Positions 36,794 through 46,846 are shown, numbered from the stretch's first letter. The stretch: DNA of 61,243 nucleotides from Rhodanobacteraceae bacterium (GCA_004299705.1 SCQS01000065.1:1-61243); one strand, 5' to 3'. The notes: generated by a model not told the origin, from the letters alone. Made by a program: numbers and translations.

Positions 36794-39700
36794 ATGAATA
36801 CCAGCTCTGCGGACACTCCCAAGGTTTCCGATGTTGGGACCACACGCGACAGCTCAGCCGCGGCTAGCCCTGAACTCACCGGGGGCGCGGGTTTCACATT
36901 CGAAGACGCGGTTGCGGCTATCTATGCAGCTGCTTTGCTCGGCGAAGTTACAGCACCCGGGTTGCCAGGCAGATTTGTAACGCGTTTATCTTTCCAACGC
37001 GGGGGGCTAGGCCACCCATTGGATGATCTCATCGTCGAAGCACAAGGCGCCGACGCAAATGAAATGCGCCTGAGCCTTCAAGTGAAACGCCGCTTGGTGA
37101 TAAGCAATGCCGCCAGTAACGCCGACTTCAAAGATTCCATCCTCCGAGCCTACGCCACCTGCGCTGGATCACAGTTCAACCCCGATGTCGACCGCGTGGG
37201 CGTCGTCACCGGCGAAATTTCGGACGCAAGCAAACGCAGCTTCGAGACCTTGTGCGAGTGGGCGCGCTCGGAAAGCAACGCGGCGGGGCTGATCGAAAAG
37301 CTCAGCGCAGATGGTGTAGCCGGGCAAAAGCGAGCGTACTTCGACGATGTCCGCAGCATTTTGTCGAGCATTGCCGATGAGCAAGGTCTCGATGAGGCGA
37401 CTTGGTCGCTGCTGTCGCACTTCGTGCTCATGCGATCCGACATGCTTCATGAAGGGTCGGTGATGGAAGCGGCCACAGTTGCCAGCCTGGCGCATTCACT
37501 GGCGCCGGTCGACCAGCCGCGGGCCGACGATTTGTGGCGCCGCCTACTTGCGCTGGTGCGCACGGCTGAGGGTCATGCGGCATCGTTTGACAGAAAGACG
37601 CTTGTTGCCAGGCTCAACGGCGCGGTCAGGCTCAAGGGGGCCGCATCCATACAGGGTGCGCTGACCGCACTCGGGCGCGAGGCACGATTGGCCGCGGCGG
37701 AGATCGGCAACACGATCGACGGTTACACAATCCCGAGAGAGCGGATTGTCCTGAACATTCGTGAAGCACTGGCGGAATGCCGTTTCGTCCAGATTGGCGG
37801 CCTGCCGGGGACTGGAAAATCAGCCGTTCTGCAAACCATGGTTTATGAGGCACTGGAGAAGGGCACAGTACTGTTTCTGAAATCCGATCGTCTCACCGGC
37901 GCAACTTGGGCGCAGTACGCCGCGACTACCGGAATGGGCGGGGTTGGTCTGGAGGACTTGCTGGTCGAAGTGATGACTACTGGGTCGTCCACTGTCTTCA
38001 TCGACGGCTTGGACAGAGTGGAGGTGGGCCATCGCGGCGTCGTGAAGGACGTCGTCAACACCATGATGAACTCCCCTCTACTTGGCAGTCTGCGGATGCT
38101 CGTCACGGTCAGAGACACCGGGATGGAGCATGTGCGGACGTGGCTACCCGTCCGCCTTTTCGCCGCCGGGGTGAAAACGGTGGAAGTTATGGAACTTGAC
38201 GATCAGGAGGCCACTGCCCTCGCGGTCCAAAGACCGGTCCTTCGGGACCTCTTGTTCGGATCTGCCCAAATCAGGGCGATTGTTCGACGGCCGTTCTTTG
38301 CCAGTGTGCTGGCAAAGCGATACGCCAATGACACGACTGCACCAAGATCCGAAGTCGGGTTGGCCACCGCTTGGTGGGGCGGCGGTGGCTATGGTGCGGA
38401 GGCAGCGAGCGCCGGGCGAAGACGTAGCGCCTTGGTTGAACTCGCACGCCTTGGGGCTGCAGCGCTTGGTCGGCGGATCCCATCGCTGAATCTTGATCCG
38501 CAAGCGGTCGCTGACCTTGAGGCAGATGGAATTATCCGTCAGGTCCGGGTCGGACAAACCGTTCGGTTCGTTCACGACATCTACTTTGAATGGGCGTTCC
38601 TGCAGCTCCTCGTGTCCGAAGGACAGCAATGGCTTGACGTCATTCGTCAGGTGGGAGAACCCCCGGTCCTTGGGCGTGTGGTCGAGTTATTGTCGCAGAT
38701 CGAGTTGAAGGAGGGTCAGGATTGGCCAGCAAATCTGGTGCAGCTCGAAGCGGCTTCCGATGTGAGATCGCAGTGGTTGCGGGCCTGGCTGCTCGGCCCC
38801 TTCGGATTGCCGGATTTTGATAGTCACGAGACGATCTACAACGATGCGGTGCTCGCGGCCAGTTCCAAGCGTGTCTCGAAGCTTGTTGTCTGGTACCAGG
38901 CTGAGAAGACAAAGCCGAACCCACTGGCACTGGATGGCGACCGCTTTCCCGGTATCGACCTGGCCCAGCGCCTGCGCCTTGCGGATGCGCTCGCTTTGCC
39001 GTCCGATATCGCTCAGTGGCGGCGCTTGTGCGTTTGGCTCGTCAAGCACATCGATCAGATCCCGGTAATGACCCGGTCCGAAGTGCTCTCCGTTTTTGAA
39101 GTCTGGCAAAACATATGGGCCGACGTGGCCAACCCGGTGTCGGCGCACATTCTGGCGATAGTGAAGTCATGGCTCGTCGACCTCGAAGCACGATTTCACG
39201 CAAACACGTTTCCCCAAGATCATGGCGAATGGGCCCAGCTTGAGTATGGCGTTGCAGGGGAGCTGGAGTCTCGCCTACGGTCAACGCTCTTGCGTGCCGG
39301 CAGGGCGTATCCCGTACAGATCAAGGATTACCTGGCCGCATTGCAGACGCTCGAGCGCGCGCCGCACGATGCCGACAAGGAGGTAATCGACTACGCCCCC
39401 GTTCTGAGTGATGCGTGCTCGCACGAGCTTGTGGACTTCATCCTGCACTTCATGATGCGCCCATTGCCGGAAGAGCGAATGAGGCAGTCGCGAGGAATCG
39501 GCTACGGTTACATCCCACACAACGACTGGCAATCTTTGTCCATTGACGACCAGCACGCCTATTTCCCTTGCGCCCCCACGCGTCAGCCATTTTCTTCACT
39601 CTTTGCTGCCGCACCCGACGAAGCGCGCCGCCTGGTGCGCGAGCTGACCAACCACGCCACGACTGCTTGGCGACAACTGAATGAGCTTGATTGGGATCGC

Positions 39701-42133
39701 AGGGCAAAACCGCTGCCGCTGACGCTTGCATTCCCTTGGGGAGAACAGACGTTCTGGGGCGCATCCCATCAGTTCCTGTGGTCTCGTGGCATCTGGGGCT
39801 CACATGCAGTCGGTTCCGGCCTTATGGCGCTGGAGGATTGGGCATTTCGAGAGACTGAAAATGGTCGACCTGTCGACGAAGTGCTCAAGCTCGTGCTCGA
39901 AGGGCACACCTCCGTGGGCGCACTCGGCGTGGCTTGCGCCGTGGCTGTGGAAACACAGCACCGCTCGGAGGTGACGCTGCCGTTGCTGACGAGCCAGCGA
40001 CTCTGGAAGTGGGACATCGAGCGACACGTCCAGGAGATGGGTAGTTACTCAAGCAATCTGATCGGGTTTCAGCCGCACGATCGCATTCACCACGAAGCGG
40101 TCGTACGCCTAAACAGTCGAAAATGCCGAAAGCAAGAACTTCGGTGGCTCGCCTCCTTATGCGTCCTGTCCGATGACAAATTGGCCGAGAGCGCGTCAAA
40201 AGCAATAGGCGTCTTCGCTTCGGATCTCCCCTTCGACTATGAGGAGGAGCGTGAGGACGCAGGCAGAGTCGAACATCTGCGGCGAACTGCGGAGATTTGG
40301 GCCGAGATCGGGAAGCGCGAGAACTATCGTGCAACTCTGAAGCAAGACGGTTCAGGCTTCATCATTGAGATGGAGAACCCGAAAGCACAAGGAGCGGACA
40401 TAGAGGCAATCAAGGAACACCAAGCGACCATGGAGGAGAACCTCCGCCTCCTGAACTGGGTCCACGACAGTTTCGAGAAGCGTACGATTTCTGACCGTCT
40501 TGCTGTAGCAGACGCACTTGGAGATGCGAGGCGACTGGATGCACCTTCATTGTTCAGCGAAGCGCACCCGCACATCGATCCAATCCATCAGAAGCAAGCA
40601 GCTGTGTCGGGGGTGGCTGCAGTCGTCGTGTGCTTTGGTCGGACAGCCTCGGCAGAAGATATCGATTGGGCAGCCGAAGTGTGTTTGCGGGCATGGTTGA
40701 CGCGCGAGGCACCAGATGATTTGTTCTTCCGTGGTTCGGTGTTGCTGCACCACCCGGTGTTATACGCCTGCCGTGGCTTCGCCGGACTACTGAGGCGCGA
40801 GGCGTTTCGGCAACAAGCGCTGGAGGCATTGATTCAGTTGACGGCGCATCCATACGACCAGATCGTGACCGAGGCTGTGAACGGTCTGATTTCAGTTTGG
40901 GACGATGAACCCGCTATTGCCTGGATAGGGCTCAGGTTGGCGAACGCGCTCGCCACGATTGAGCACTATCCGTATGACATTGCGCCGAATGATCGCGAAC
41001 AGCGTGAACGCGAGCGAGTCGCCAGAGCCATTGAGGCCTCGTTGACAAAATATGCAGATACCGACGCACAAGTTGCGCGCATGCCCGAATTGCCTCCTGC
41101 GTGGATCCAGAGATCCAATGGACCTCAGATTGTTCGAGGCAGACACGGTAGGGATGCTGTTGTTGACTGGCAGCACCCAACGATCGATTTCAGTCCCAGT
41201 CTCCTCGCGAAGGTGCTATCGAGCCTCCCAGTGGCTTCGGCAATGGCCGATGGATTGCGGCGCGACTGTTTCCTCGCGTGGTGTGATGAATTGGTTGCGT
41301 GGACTGTCGAGCGGCATTGTCCGATTTGGTCGCGTGGAAGAGCAGATGCGTTCGAAGCAGATGAGATCCAACTATTCGACTGGCGACACGAGCTCTACCG
41401 CTTCCTCGCGCGCGTGGCATTGCACTTGGAGCCAGATGAAGCCGTCAAACGCTTCGTCGAGCCGGCGGCCGCGTCTGATGACGAAACGTTTGCTTCGCTG
41501 ATTCGCAGCTTCGTCGGACATCTGGCCAGCGACATCATGGACGAACCCGTTCTTCCGGAACGTCCGCTCACAATACTCAAGTCAATTGTTCCGCGACTGC
41601 TTTTGCATCGAAGCTGGCGAGACCTTGCCAGACACGGCGTATCGACCAGTGAAATCGATCTCGTCGAAACCGTGAGGGTGCTTTTCTTCATCAGCGTCGA
41701 CGACGCGATGGGTGCGGCGCGCTTTGCCAATCGTGATTGGCGAGATGTTGAGGTCATCTATCCGTTGATCGAGCCATTTCTGGAGACGCACGGCCGTATC
41801 CCGACAGTCACATCGGCCTTCTTGACGCTGTGTGAGCGTGCCATCCAAAACTATCCAGTAGAGCGGTTTGTTCAGCACCTTCACATGGTGCTTCCGCGTT
41901 CGGAGGTCCTGCCGGCCGGTTGGCGAGCCACAACAATGGTCGCGCGACTTTCTGGCTTGATTCAACAATTTTCGCAGAAGACGCAGCCACTGCCGCCATC
42001 GACTGCCCGAGAGCTTCTCGTTGCTCTGGATGTCTTGGTGGATCTGGGTGATCGCAGAGCGGCGGCAATTCAAGCGAGCGAAGTTTTCAAGGACATCAGG
42101 ACGGGCGTCGCGGGAAAGCAAACATCTGCTTAA
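36794..42133 (+). CDS. Avs-like antiviral protein: nuclease, STAND-type NTPase, helical sensor
   Basis: A 1779-aa protein. Residues 33-100 resemble a Cap4/DUF4297-type PD-(D/E)xK nuclease (GFTFEDAVAA, LDDLIVEA with D77/D78, LSLQVKRR with Q96 and K98). An NTPase follows, with Walker A GGLPGTGKS (335-343) and Walker B VFIDGLD (401-407). The remaining 1200 or so residues look alpha-helical and repetitive, as in the target-sensing part of Avs proteins. Avs proteins recognise phage terminase or portal and then cut DNA; the target here is unknown. It is a single-gene unit with its own upstream gap, following decayed genes. Length and order match Avs2-like proteins; the exact family is not proven. 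Confidence 0.75.
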   Translation: MNTSSADTPKVSDVGTTRDSSAAASPELTGGAGFTFEDAVAAIYAAALLGEVTAPGLPGRFVTRLSFQRGGLGHPLDDLIVEAQGADANEMRLSLQVKRRLVISNAASNADFKDSILRAYATCAGSQFNPDVDRVGVVTGEISDASKRSFETLCEWARSESNAAGLIEKLSADGVAGQKRAYFDDVRSILSSIADEQGLDEATWSLLSHFVLMRSDMLHEGSVMEAATVASLAHSLAPVDQPRADDLWRRLLALVRTAEGHAASFDRKTLVARLNGAVRLKGAASIQGALTALGREARLAAAEIGNTIDGYTIPRERIVLNIREALAECRFVQIGGLPGTGKSAVLQTMVYEALEKGTVLFLKSDRLTGATWAQYAATTGMGGVGLEDLLVEVMTTGSSTVFIDGLDRVEVGHRGVVKDVVNTMMNSPLLGSLRMLVTVRDTGMEHVRTWLPVRLFAAGVKTVEVMELDDQEATALAVQRPVLRDLLFGSAQIRAIVRRPFFASVLAKRYANDTTAPRSEVGLATAWWGGGGYGAEAASAGRRRSALVELARLGAAALGRRIPSLNLDPQAVADLEADGIIRQVRVGQTVRFVHDIYFEWAFLQLLVSEGQQWLDVIRQVGEPPVLGRVVELLSQIELKEGQDWPANLVQLEAASDVRSQWLRAWLLGPFGLPDFDSHETIYNDAVLAASSKRVSKLVVWYQAEKTKPNPLALDGDRFPGIDLAQRLRLADALALPSDIAQWRRLCVWLVKHIDQIPVMTRSEVLSVFEVWQNIWADVANPVSAHILAIVKSWLVDLEARFHANTFPQDHGEWAQLEYGVAGELESRLRSTLLRAGRAYPVQIKDYLAALQTLERAPHDADKEVIDYAPVLSDACSHELVDFILHFMMRPLPEERMRQSRGIGYGYIPHNDWQSLSIDDQHAYFPCAPTRQPFSSLFAAAPDEARRLVRELTNHATTAWRQLNELDWDRRAKPLPLTLAFPWGEQTFWGASHQFLWSRGIWGSHAVGSGLMALEDWAFRETENGRPVDEVLKLVLEGHTSVGALGVACAVAVETQHRSEVTLPLLTSQRLWKWDIERHVQEMGSYSSNLIGFQPHDRIHHEAVVRLNSRKCRKQELRWLASLCVLSDDKLAESASKAIGVFASDLPFDYEEEREDAGRVEHLRRTAEIWAEIGKRENYRATLKQDGSGFIIEMENPKAQGADIEAIKEHQATMEENLRLLNWVHDSFEKRTISDRLAVADALGDARRLDAPSLFSEAHPHIDPIHQKQAAVSGVAAVVVCFGRTASAEDIDWAAEVCLRAWLTREAPDDLFFRGSVLLHHPVLYACRGFAGLLRREAFRQQALEALIQLTAHPYDQIVTEAVNGLISVWDDEPAIAWIGLRLANALATIEHYPYDIAPNDREQRERERVARAIEASLTKYADTDAQVARMPELPPAWIQRSNGPQIVRGRHGRDAVVDWQHPTIDFSPSLLAKVLSSLPVASAMADGLRRDCFLAWCDELVAWTVERHCPIWSRGRADAFEADEIQLFDWRHELYRFLARVALHLEPDEAVKRFVEPAAASDDETFASLIRSFVGHLASDIMDEPVLPERPLTILKSIVPRLLLHRSWRDLARHGVSTSEIDLVETVRVLFFISVDDAMGAARFANRDWRDVEVIYPLIEPFLETHGRIPTVTSAFLTLCERAIQNYPVERFVQHLHMVLPRSEVLPAGWRATTMVARLSGLIQQFSQKTQPLPPSTARELLVALDVLVDLGDRRAAAIQASEVFKDIRTGVAGKQTSA

Positions 42134-42179
42134 GAGGTGAAGGAGCGGCCCGTTTGGTACGGCCGAGCAGTCTCTCGCT

Positions 42180-42329
42180 TCAGGATCGACGGATACCCTC
42201 GTCAAACGACACCGAGCAGCTCTGGACACCTTCCTGCCGCTCCAGGGTGTGCTGGATGGTCTGGGCGCAGCCGTTGCAATGCATGCTCTGGATGCTGAAA
42301 TGTGCGGTTTTCATTTTGGGTTTCTCCAT
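42180..42329 (-). pseudogene. HMA-domain metallochaperone (CopZ-like), truncated
   Basis: The encoded start MKTAHFSIQSMHCNGC carries the CxxC metal site of HMA domains and continues with GVQSCSVSFDEG. The protein then ends after four unrelated residues, about 20 short of a full 65-residue fold. It is transcribed from the operator at 42407. The start is ATG 42329 or 42314. Confidence 0.7.
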
Positions 42330-42406
42330 ACGTTCGTCATCAGACTTCGTCGCCCCGCGGGAAGCGGTTTCATCGCCTTCGTTTCGGTGCGCGGACACAG
42401 TTTCGC

Positions 42407-42429
42407 ACTTGAAGTAAACTCCAAGTCAA
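42407..42429 (-). promoter_or_regulatory. MerR-type operator 1 (metal regulon)
   Basis: On the minus strand, TTGACT overlaps the imperfect dyad ACTTGGAGTTTACTTCAAGT (42407-42426), followed by GAAACT at a 19-bp spacing. The half sites match the operators at 53646 and 54434. It faces the truncated chaperone gene. Confidence 0.75.
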
Positions 42430-42435
42430 GCGCTT

Positions 42436-42690
42436 TTGAGGATTTCCACTACGGTCTCCGCCGAGCTGTACTACAACCCTTTCTGCACCGCCTGCGGAGG
42501 TGGCGATGAAGCTGTGCATCCTTCCGGTCGGGTGTGCTGGATTGATGCGACCACGCACCTCGAGGCGGCGGCAAGATTGCACATCACCCGCCTACCGGCG
42601 CTGGTGGTGAACGGGAAACTGGTCGCGCAAGGACCGCGCGCGCTGATGCAGATACACAAGCGGTTTGCTGCCGGAGCCGGAGTCCCATGA
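42436..42690 (+). CDS. Thioredoxin-like thiol protein, copy 1
   Basis: An 84-aa protein with a CTAC redox motif (YYNPFCTACGGG) and the conserved tail ITRLPALVVNGKLVAQGP. It closely resembles the 78-aa protein at 53695, where the same motif starts right after MRIELYF. Here the equivalent ATG is absent and translation would start at TTG 42436, adding extra residues, so expression is uncertain. Its stop overlaps the start of the adjacent merR-like gene, itself a pseudogene. The role could be delivery or reduction of a metal-bound thiol. Confidence 0.6.
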   Translation: MRISTTVSAELYYNPFCTACGGGDEAVHPSGRVCWIDATTHLEAAARLHITRLPALVVNGKLVAQGPRALMQIHKRFAAGAGVP

Positions 42691-43136
42691 GCGGTTACCG
42701 CATCGGGGATGCCGCCGCCCAGGCCGGCATGAGCACCGACACCCTGCGTTACTAGGAGCGGATCGGCCTGATGCGTCGGGTGCTACGCGGTGGTGGCGGT
42801 CGCCGTTACTACACCGAAGCCGAACTCGAGCGCCTGCGTTTCATCTCCCGGGCCCAAGCCATGGATTTCACGTTGGCGGAAATCGGCCAGTTGCTGGAAC
42901 TGCGCGACCACCCCGCCACCGCGCGCGCGGAAGCGCGGCGCCTGGCGCACAACAAGCTTGAGGCCGTGACCCGGCGTGTGCGCACCTTGCACCACCTGCG
43001 TGACGAACTGCGTCTGCTATTGAACCTCTGTGCGGGCAGTGAAGGTCAATGCCCTATTCTGGAAATGAAACCGAAAACGGTGGCGCCCCACTCCCGGCGG
43101 CGCGTACAGTCACGAACCAGGCATCCGGTTGCCTGA
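42687..43136 (+). pseudogene. MerR-family regulator with amber mutation, copy 1
   Basis: The frame encodes a MerR-type protein almost identical in layout to the intact gene at 53928. Codon 23 is TAG (42753-42755) where the intact copy has TAC (Tyr of LRYYERIG). The remainder (GGRRYYTEAELERLRFISRA to LLLNLCAGSEGQCPILEMK) is open to 43136. The stop falls inside the HTH wing, so no functional regulator should be made. The change TAC to TAG is a single base. Confidence 0.88.
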
Positions 43137-43296
43137 AACCGCGCCCACCTGCCGCCAAAACTGATTGAAGACGTCAGGCAGTCGTGCCATACACGCGAAC
43201 CAGAGAGCTGGCCCTGCACGCCCCTTGCGTGCGACGAGTGCAGGGAGCGGATGCAACGATCTGCCGTGCGGCGGATTCACGGCGCCACCCTGATCC

Positions 43297-44166
43297 TTAT
43301 TTCGAGCTTTCATGAATGTCAGCGAAGCTCACGACACGCAGTGAGCCCGGCGAGTATCCGTACGCATGTTTAAAAGCGCGACTGAACGCGGCATCGGTCG
43401 CGTATCCGGCGATTTCCGACGCCTGTGCCACAGTGACCCTACGTTCCGTCAGGGCTTCGTGCGCGGCCTGCATACGCAACCAGGTGAGGTAAGCCATGGG
43501 CGGCATACCCACGACGCTCGCGAAGTGCCGCGCAAAAGTGGCTCGCGACATGTGCACGCGACGTGCAAGTTTGTCGAGGGTCCAGTCAGCAGCAGGGTCC
43601 TGATGCATGACCAGCAGCGCCTCAGCCAGGTGTGGATCCTTGAGGGTGCCCAGTACCCCGTGGCGCACCTGCCCATGCAAAAGACAATGCCGCAGGACTT
43701 GGATGAACAACGCGTCGGCCAGCTTGTCCATGATCGCGGTGCTACCGGGCGCCTCGGTGGCGGCTTCCCGCATGATGAGGGTCAACAACGACGCGGCATC
43801 GCCACCGTCCGAGCCCTTTCGCAACACGACTTGGGTGGGTAGGGAGGCAAGCAGGACCGTGGCGAGTGGCGAAGCGAATTCGAAATAGCCACACAACAGC
43901 AGTGTGGTCGCATCCTTCCCCGCATCCCACGCCGAAATTACCCGATGGCTGGCGGGACGCGCAAACATCACGGTATCGCCTGCCGCAAGGGGAATCTCTC
44001 GCCGCGATTCGCCGATCTGCATGACGCACTCGCCCGCAGCGACGAGGTGAAACATCGCCTTGCGCTCGTAGTCGGCATCCAGCACCCAAGTGCCACAGTG
44101 TTCGCTGCGATGAAAGACCCGCGTCTCCAGATGCAGGTGACGCATCAACGCGCTGAGGTCATCCAC
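43297..44166 (-). CDS. AraC-family transcriptional regulator
   Basis: A 289-aa protein with an N-terminal cupin-type domain (residues 1-110, Cupin_6-like) and a C-terminal pair of HTH motifs (LDKLARRVHMSRATFARHFA and TVAQASEIAGYATDAAFSRA). The start codon is GTG at 44166. It is divergent from the AhpD-like, DoxX-like and dehalogenase genes, which it probably controls. The inducer is unknown. Confidence 0.85.
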   Translation of the reverse strand: MDDLSALMRHLHLETRVFHRSEHCGTWVLDADYERKAMFHLVAAGECVMQIGESRREIPLAAGDTVMFARPASHRVISAWDAGKDATTLLLCGYFEFASPLATVLLASLPTQVVLRKGSDGGDAASLLTLIMREAATEAPGSTAIMDKLADALFIQVLRHCLLHGQVRHGVLGTLKDPHLAEALLVMHQDPAADWTLDKLARRVHMSRATFARHFASVVGMPPMAYLTWLRMQAAHEALTERRVTVAQASEIAGYATDAAFSRAFKHAYGYSPGSLRVVSFADIHESSK

Positions 44167-44294
44167 ACAAAGCTCCGATGAGACGATCGGGCAAGTTTAC
44201 GCGCGTGTCGAGCATGGTTCGAGACGGCGATGTACACGACACTGACCAGGTGCCACAGGCACGCCCACTTTTTCGACCCCTCAGGAGTTGCATC

Positions 44295-44852
44295 ATGACC
44301 CAGTTCACCACCCATACACTTCAGTCGGCCCCCGCCGCCGCCAAGCCCTTGCTCGAAGCCGCCAAGGCCAAGCTCGGGTTCATTCCCAACCTGTACGGCA
44401 ATCTCGCCGAGGCCCCGGCGGCGCTGCAGGCGTATTTTGATCTTTCCGCCCACTTCGACAAGACCTCGTTCACGCCCGTGGAACGCCAGGTCGTACTGAT
44501 CGCGATCAGTACCGAAAACAACTGCGAGTTCTGCGTCGCCGCGCATTCGTTGATCGCACGCAAGATGGTGAAGGTTCCGGATGCCGTGGTCGACGCACTG
44601 CGGCAGCTGAAACCCCTGCCCGATGCGCGGCTCAACACGCTGGTCACGTTCACGCGTCAGGTGGTACGCGACCGCGGCCTTGTTCCGCAGGCGGCTTTGC
44701 AAGCGTTTCTCGACGCGGGTTTCACCCAGCGCCAAGTCATCGAGGTGGTGCTGGGAGTCGCGATGAAGACCTTGAGCAACTACGTCAATCACCTGACCGG
44801 GACCAAAACCAACCCGGAGTTCTCCGCCGAAGCCTGGAAGCGCGCCGCATGA
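44295..44852 (+). CDS. AhpD-like carboxymuconolactone decarboxylase-family protein
   Basis: A 185-aa protein with the AhpD motif CEFCVAAHS, a redox-active CxxC with a nearby His, at about residues 76-84. Family members act as alkylhydroperoxidase-like antioxidants or lactone decarboxylases; this sequence fits the former. The ATG at 44295 follows a CAGGAG ribosome binding site. It lies divergent to the AraC regulator and upstream of the DoxX-like gene. Confidence 0.82.
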   Translation: MTQFTTHTLQSAPAAAKPLLEAAKAKLGFIPNLYGNLAEAPAALQAYFDLSAHFDKTSFTPVERQVVLIAISTENNCEFCVAAHSLIARKMVKVPDAVVDALRQLKPLPDARLNTLVTFTRQVVRDRGLVPQAALQAFLDAGFTQRQVIEVVLGVAMKTLSNYVNHLTGTKTNPEFSAEAWKRAA

Positions 44853-44906
44853 GGACGCTGCCGCCCGCGCGAGCGGGCGGCGCTTCATCCCTGCGAGAGG
44901 AACGGC

Positions 44907-45338
44907 ATGAACCTTCAACGACGTCTTGCCTGGGCACTGCTCGTGCTGCGCTTCACAGTGTTCTTGGTCATGCTGATGTGGACGCTCGACAAGTTCCTCC
45001 GGCCCGGGCACGCCGCAGGTGTAGTCAGCCACTTCTACGCGATGCCCCATCTGGGACCAACCCTCTTTCTTTTGATCGGCGTCCTTGAGCTGCTTCTGCT
45101 GCTGGCCTTCGTGCTCGGTGTTGCACGTCGCTTTACCTATGCTGCTGTGCTCGTGCTCCACGGAGCGTCTACGCTGGCTGCGTGGTCGCAATACCTGCAT
45201 CCCTACGCGAGCGAAAATCTAATGTTTTTTGCGGCATGGCCCATGCTCGCGGCTTGTCTTGCGCTCTACCTGCTGCGCGAAGCCGACGCAATGAGTATCG
45301 ATGGATGGCGGCGAGCCGTGGCGTCGCCCCGAAGCTGA
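44907..45338 (+). CDS. DoxX-like inner-membrane protein
   Basis: A 143-aa protein with four hydrophobic segments. The sequence RFTVFLVMLMWTLDKFLRPG near the start and GVLELLLLLAFVLGVARR in the middle fit the DoxX/DUF-type membrane family, often paired with redox enzymes. It lies between the AhpD-like and dehalogenase genes and its ATG follows an AGAGG box. The exact function is unknown. Confidence 0.6.
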   Translation: MNLQRRLAWALLVLRFTVFLVMLMWTLDKFLRPGHAAGVVSHFYAMPHLGPTLFLLIGVLELLLLLAFVLGVARRFTYAAVLVLHGASTLAAWSQYLHPYASENLMFFAAWPMLAACLALYLLREADAMSIDGWRRAVASPRS

Positions 45339-45347
45339 GGAGGTACC

Positions 45348-46028
45348 GTGTCAATTCCTGCTGTTGCAATCTTTGATGCCTATGGAACATTGTTGGACGT
45401 GCATTCGGCCGTTCGCCGCGTGGCGGACGTGCTTGATGCTGACGCTGCACGCTTATCGACGCTTTGGCGACACAAGCAGCTCGAGTACTCGTGGACGCGC
45501 AGCCTGATGGGGCGCTACATCGATTTCTGGCAAGTCACCGAACAGGCGCTCGACCACGCCTTGGCCGTATGCGGATTCAACGACCCGAAATTGCGGGATG
45601 CTTTGCTGGACTCCTATCGCGCGCTCGAAGCCTACCCCGACGTGCGGGCGACGCTGATCGGATATCGAACCCTCGGTGCACGCGTCGCGGTGTTCTCCAA
45701 CGCCACGCCCGCGATGCTGTGTGACGCCCTCGCATCGGCACGCCTCGACGACCTCGTCGATACCGTTTGCTCGACCCACGAGCTGAAATGCTACAAGCCC
45801 GATGGCCGGGTTTACGCGTACGCCGGCAAGATGGTCAACGCGGAACCCGACGCCGTGGTTTTCCACTCGTCCAATGCCTGGGACGCGGCCGGCGCCGCGT
45901 CGTTCGGCTGGCCCACCTTCTGGATCAATCGGGCGCGTCAAGTACCCGAGTACACATGGGCGGGCTTACGAGAGTGCGTTGATCTGCAAGCAGCGCTCGC
46001 GCGCTTCCTTGCGACGCGGCCGGGCTGA
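45348..46028 (+). CDS. Haloacid dehalogenase type II (HAD superfamily)
   Basis: A 226-aa protein with the HAD motifs: FDAYGTLLD (nucleophilic Asp near residue 10), VFSNAT, the Lys of CYKPDGRVYA and SSNAWDAAGA. The length and sequence of these motifs match type II L-2-haloacid dehalogenases, which hydrolyse 2-halocarboxylic acids. GTG 45348 is preceded by GAGG. It is the last gene of the AraC-linked group, suggesting that the group handles a halogenated or oxidative stress compound. Confidence 0.85.
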   Translation: MSIPAVAIFDAYGTLLDVHSAVRRVADVLDADAARLSTLWRHKQLEYSWTRSLMGRYIDFWQVTEQALDHALAVCGFNDPKLRDALLDSYRALEAYPDVRATLIGYRTLGARVAVFSNATPAMLCDALASARLDDLVDTVCSTHELKCYKPDGRVYAYAGKMVNAEPDAVVFHSSNAWDAAGAASFGWPTFWINRARQVPEYTWAGLRECVDLQAALARFLATRPG

Positions 46029-46148
46029 TAGCAGCGCGCGTCAGCCACGCACAACCTTCCGACGTCGAATCGATAGCCGAATCGCGGGGCAATCGGGAGG
46101 CAGCTCCGAAACTACCCGGCACGGCAAACACCACGACACCTTCCACTG

Positions 46149-46583
46149 TTACGCGCGGCCTCGCGGCGGAATCGATGCGGTACCCAGCAGTGAGGCAATC
46201 AGCGGACACGACACATTGCCCTTGCGGGCGTGGCACGCTTTCACAAGCCCGGACAGCGCCACCTTGATGCGTGCAAGGTCGGCCAGCTTTCCACGCACGT
46301 CCGCGAGCTTCCGTTCGGCCAAACGACCGGCTTCCTGGCAGTGGGTACCGTCTTCGAGATGCAGCAGTTCACCGACCTCATCCAGACTGAAGCCCAAGCG
46401 CTGCGCGGACTTCACGAACCGTAGCCGATTCACGTCGACCGTGTCATAGCGTCGGATGCCACCGTAGGGCTTGACCGGTTCCCGCAGCAATCCCCTGCGT
46501 TGGTAGTACCGGACGGTTTCGACGTTGACCCCCACCGCCTCGGCAAGCGTCCCGATCGTCAGGCTCTGCGGATGCGAATTCAT
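46149..46583 (-). CDS. merR: Mercuric resistance regulator MerR
   Basis: A 144-aa protein with an N-terminal HTH ([20 protein letters not shown]), a dimer helix and the three Hg(II)-binding cysteines of MerR: HCQEAG, then [12 protein letters not shown]. It represses its operator without mercury and activates with it. The ATG at 46583 is adjacent to the operator at 46589. It lies 2.2 kb away from the merTPCA operon, with a second, decayed merR copy next to the operon. It is the only intact mercury-type merR in the window. Confidence 0.93.
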   Translation of the reverse strand: MNSHPQSLTIGTLAEAVGVNVETVRYYQRRGLLREPVKPYGGIRRYDTVDVNRLRFVKSAQRLGFSLDEVGELLHLEDGTHCQEAGRLAERKLADVRGKLADLARIKVALSGLVKACHARKGNVSCPLIASLLGTASIPPRGRA

Positions 46584-46588
46584 GGCGC

Positions 46589-46619
46589 TTGACTCCGTAG
46601 TCAACTACGGAAGTAATGT
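46589..46619 (+). promoter_or_regulatory. mer operator/promoter A (drives rubredoxin)
   Basis: TTGACT (46589-46594), a 19-bp spacer with the dyad CCGTAG-TCAA-CTACGG, and TAATGT (46614-46619) match the classical mer promoter. It reads to the right into the rubredoxin gene instead of merT. Confidence 0.88.
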
Positions 46620-46648
46620 TACTACAGCTTCCATCGCTTCACGCCTCC

Positions 46649-46846
46649 ATGAGCGCTCCCGCCGAAACCGTCCTCACCTCCCGCAAATTCATGTGCGTAG
46701 TGTGCGGCTTCGTCTATGACGAGGGGGCCGGCCTGCCGGAAGAGGGCATCGAACCCGGCACCCGTTGGGAAGACATCCCCGATACCTGGACCTGCCCCGA
46801 CTGCGGCGTAACCAAGGACGATTTCGAGATGATCGATGTGAAATGA
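46649..46846 (+). CDS. Rubredoxin
   Basis: A 65-aa protein with both CxxC iron ligand knuckles ([14 protein letters not shown] and [16 protein letters not shown]). Rubredoxins are small one-electron carriers, usually for alkane hydroxylases or oxygen-stress reductases. The start ATG at 46649 is 30 nt after the mer -10 box, so the gene should be mercury-inducible. It lies where merT would normally begin; a mer leader remnant follows it at about 46898. Confidence 0.92.
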   Translation: MSAPAETVLTSRKFMCVVCGFVYDEGAGLPEEGIEPGTRWEDIPDTWTCPDCGVTKDDFEMIDVK

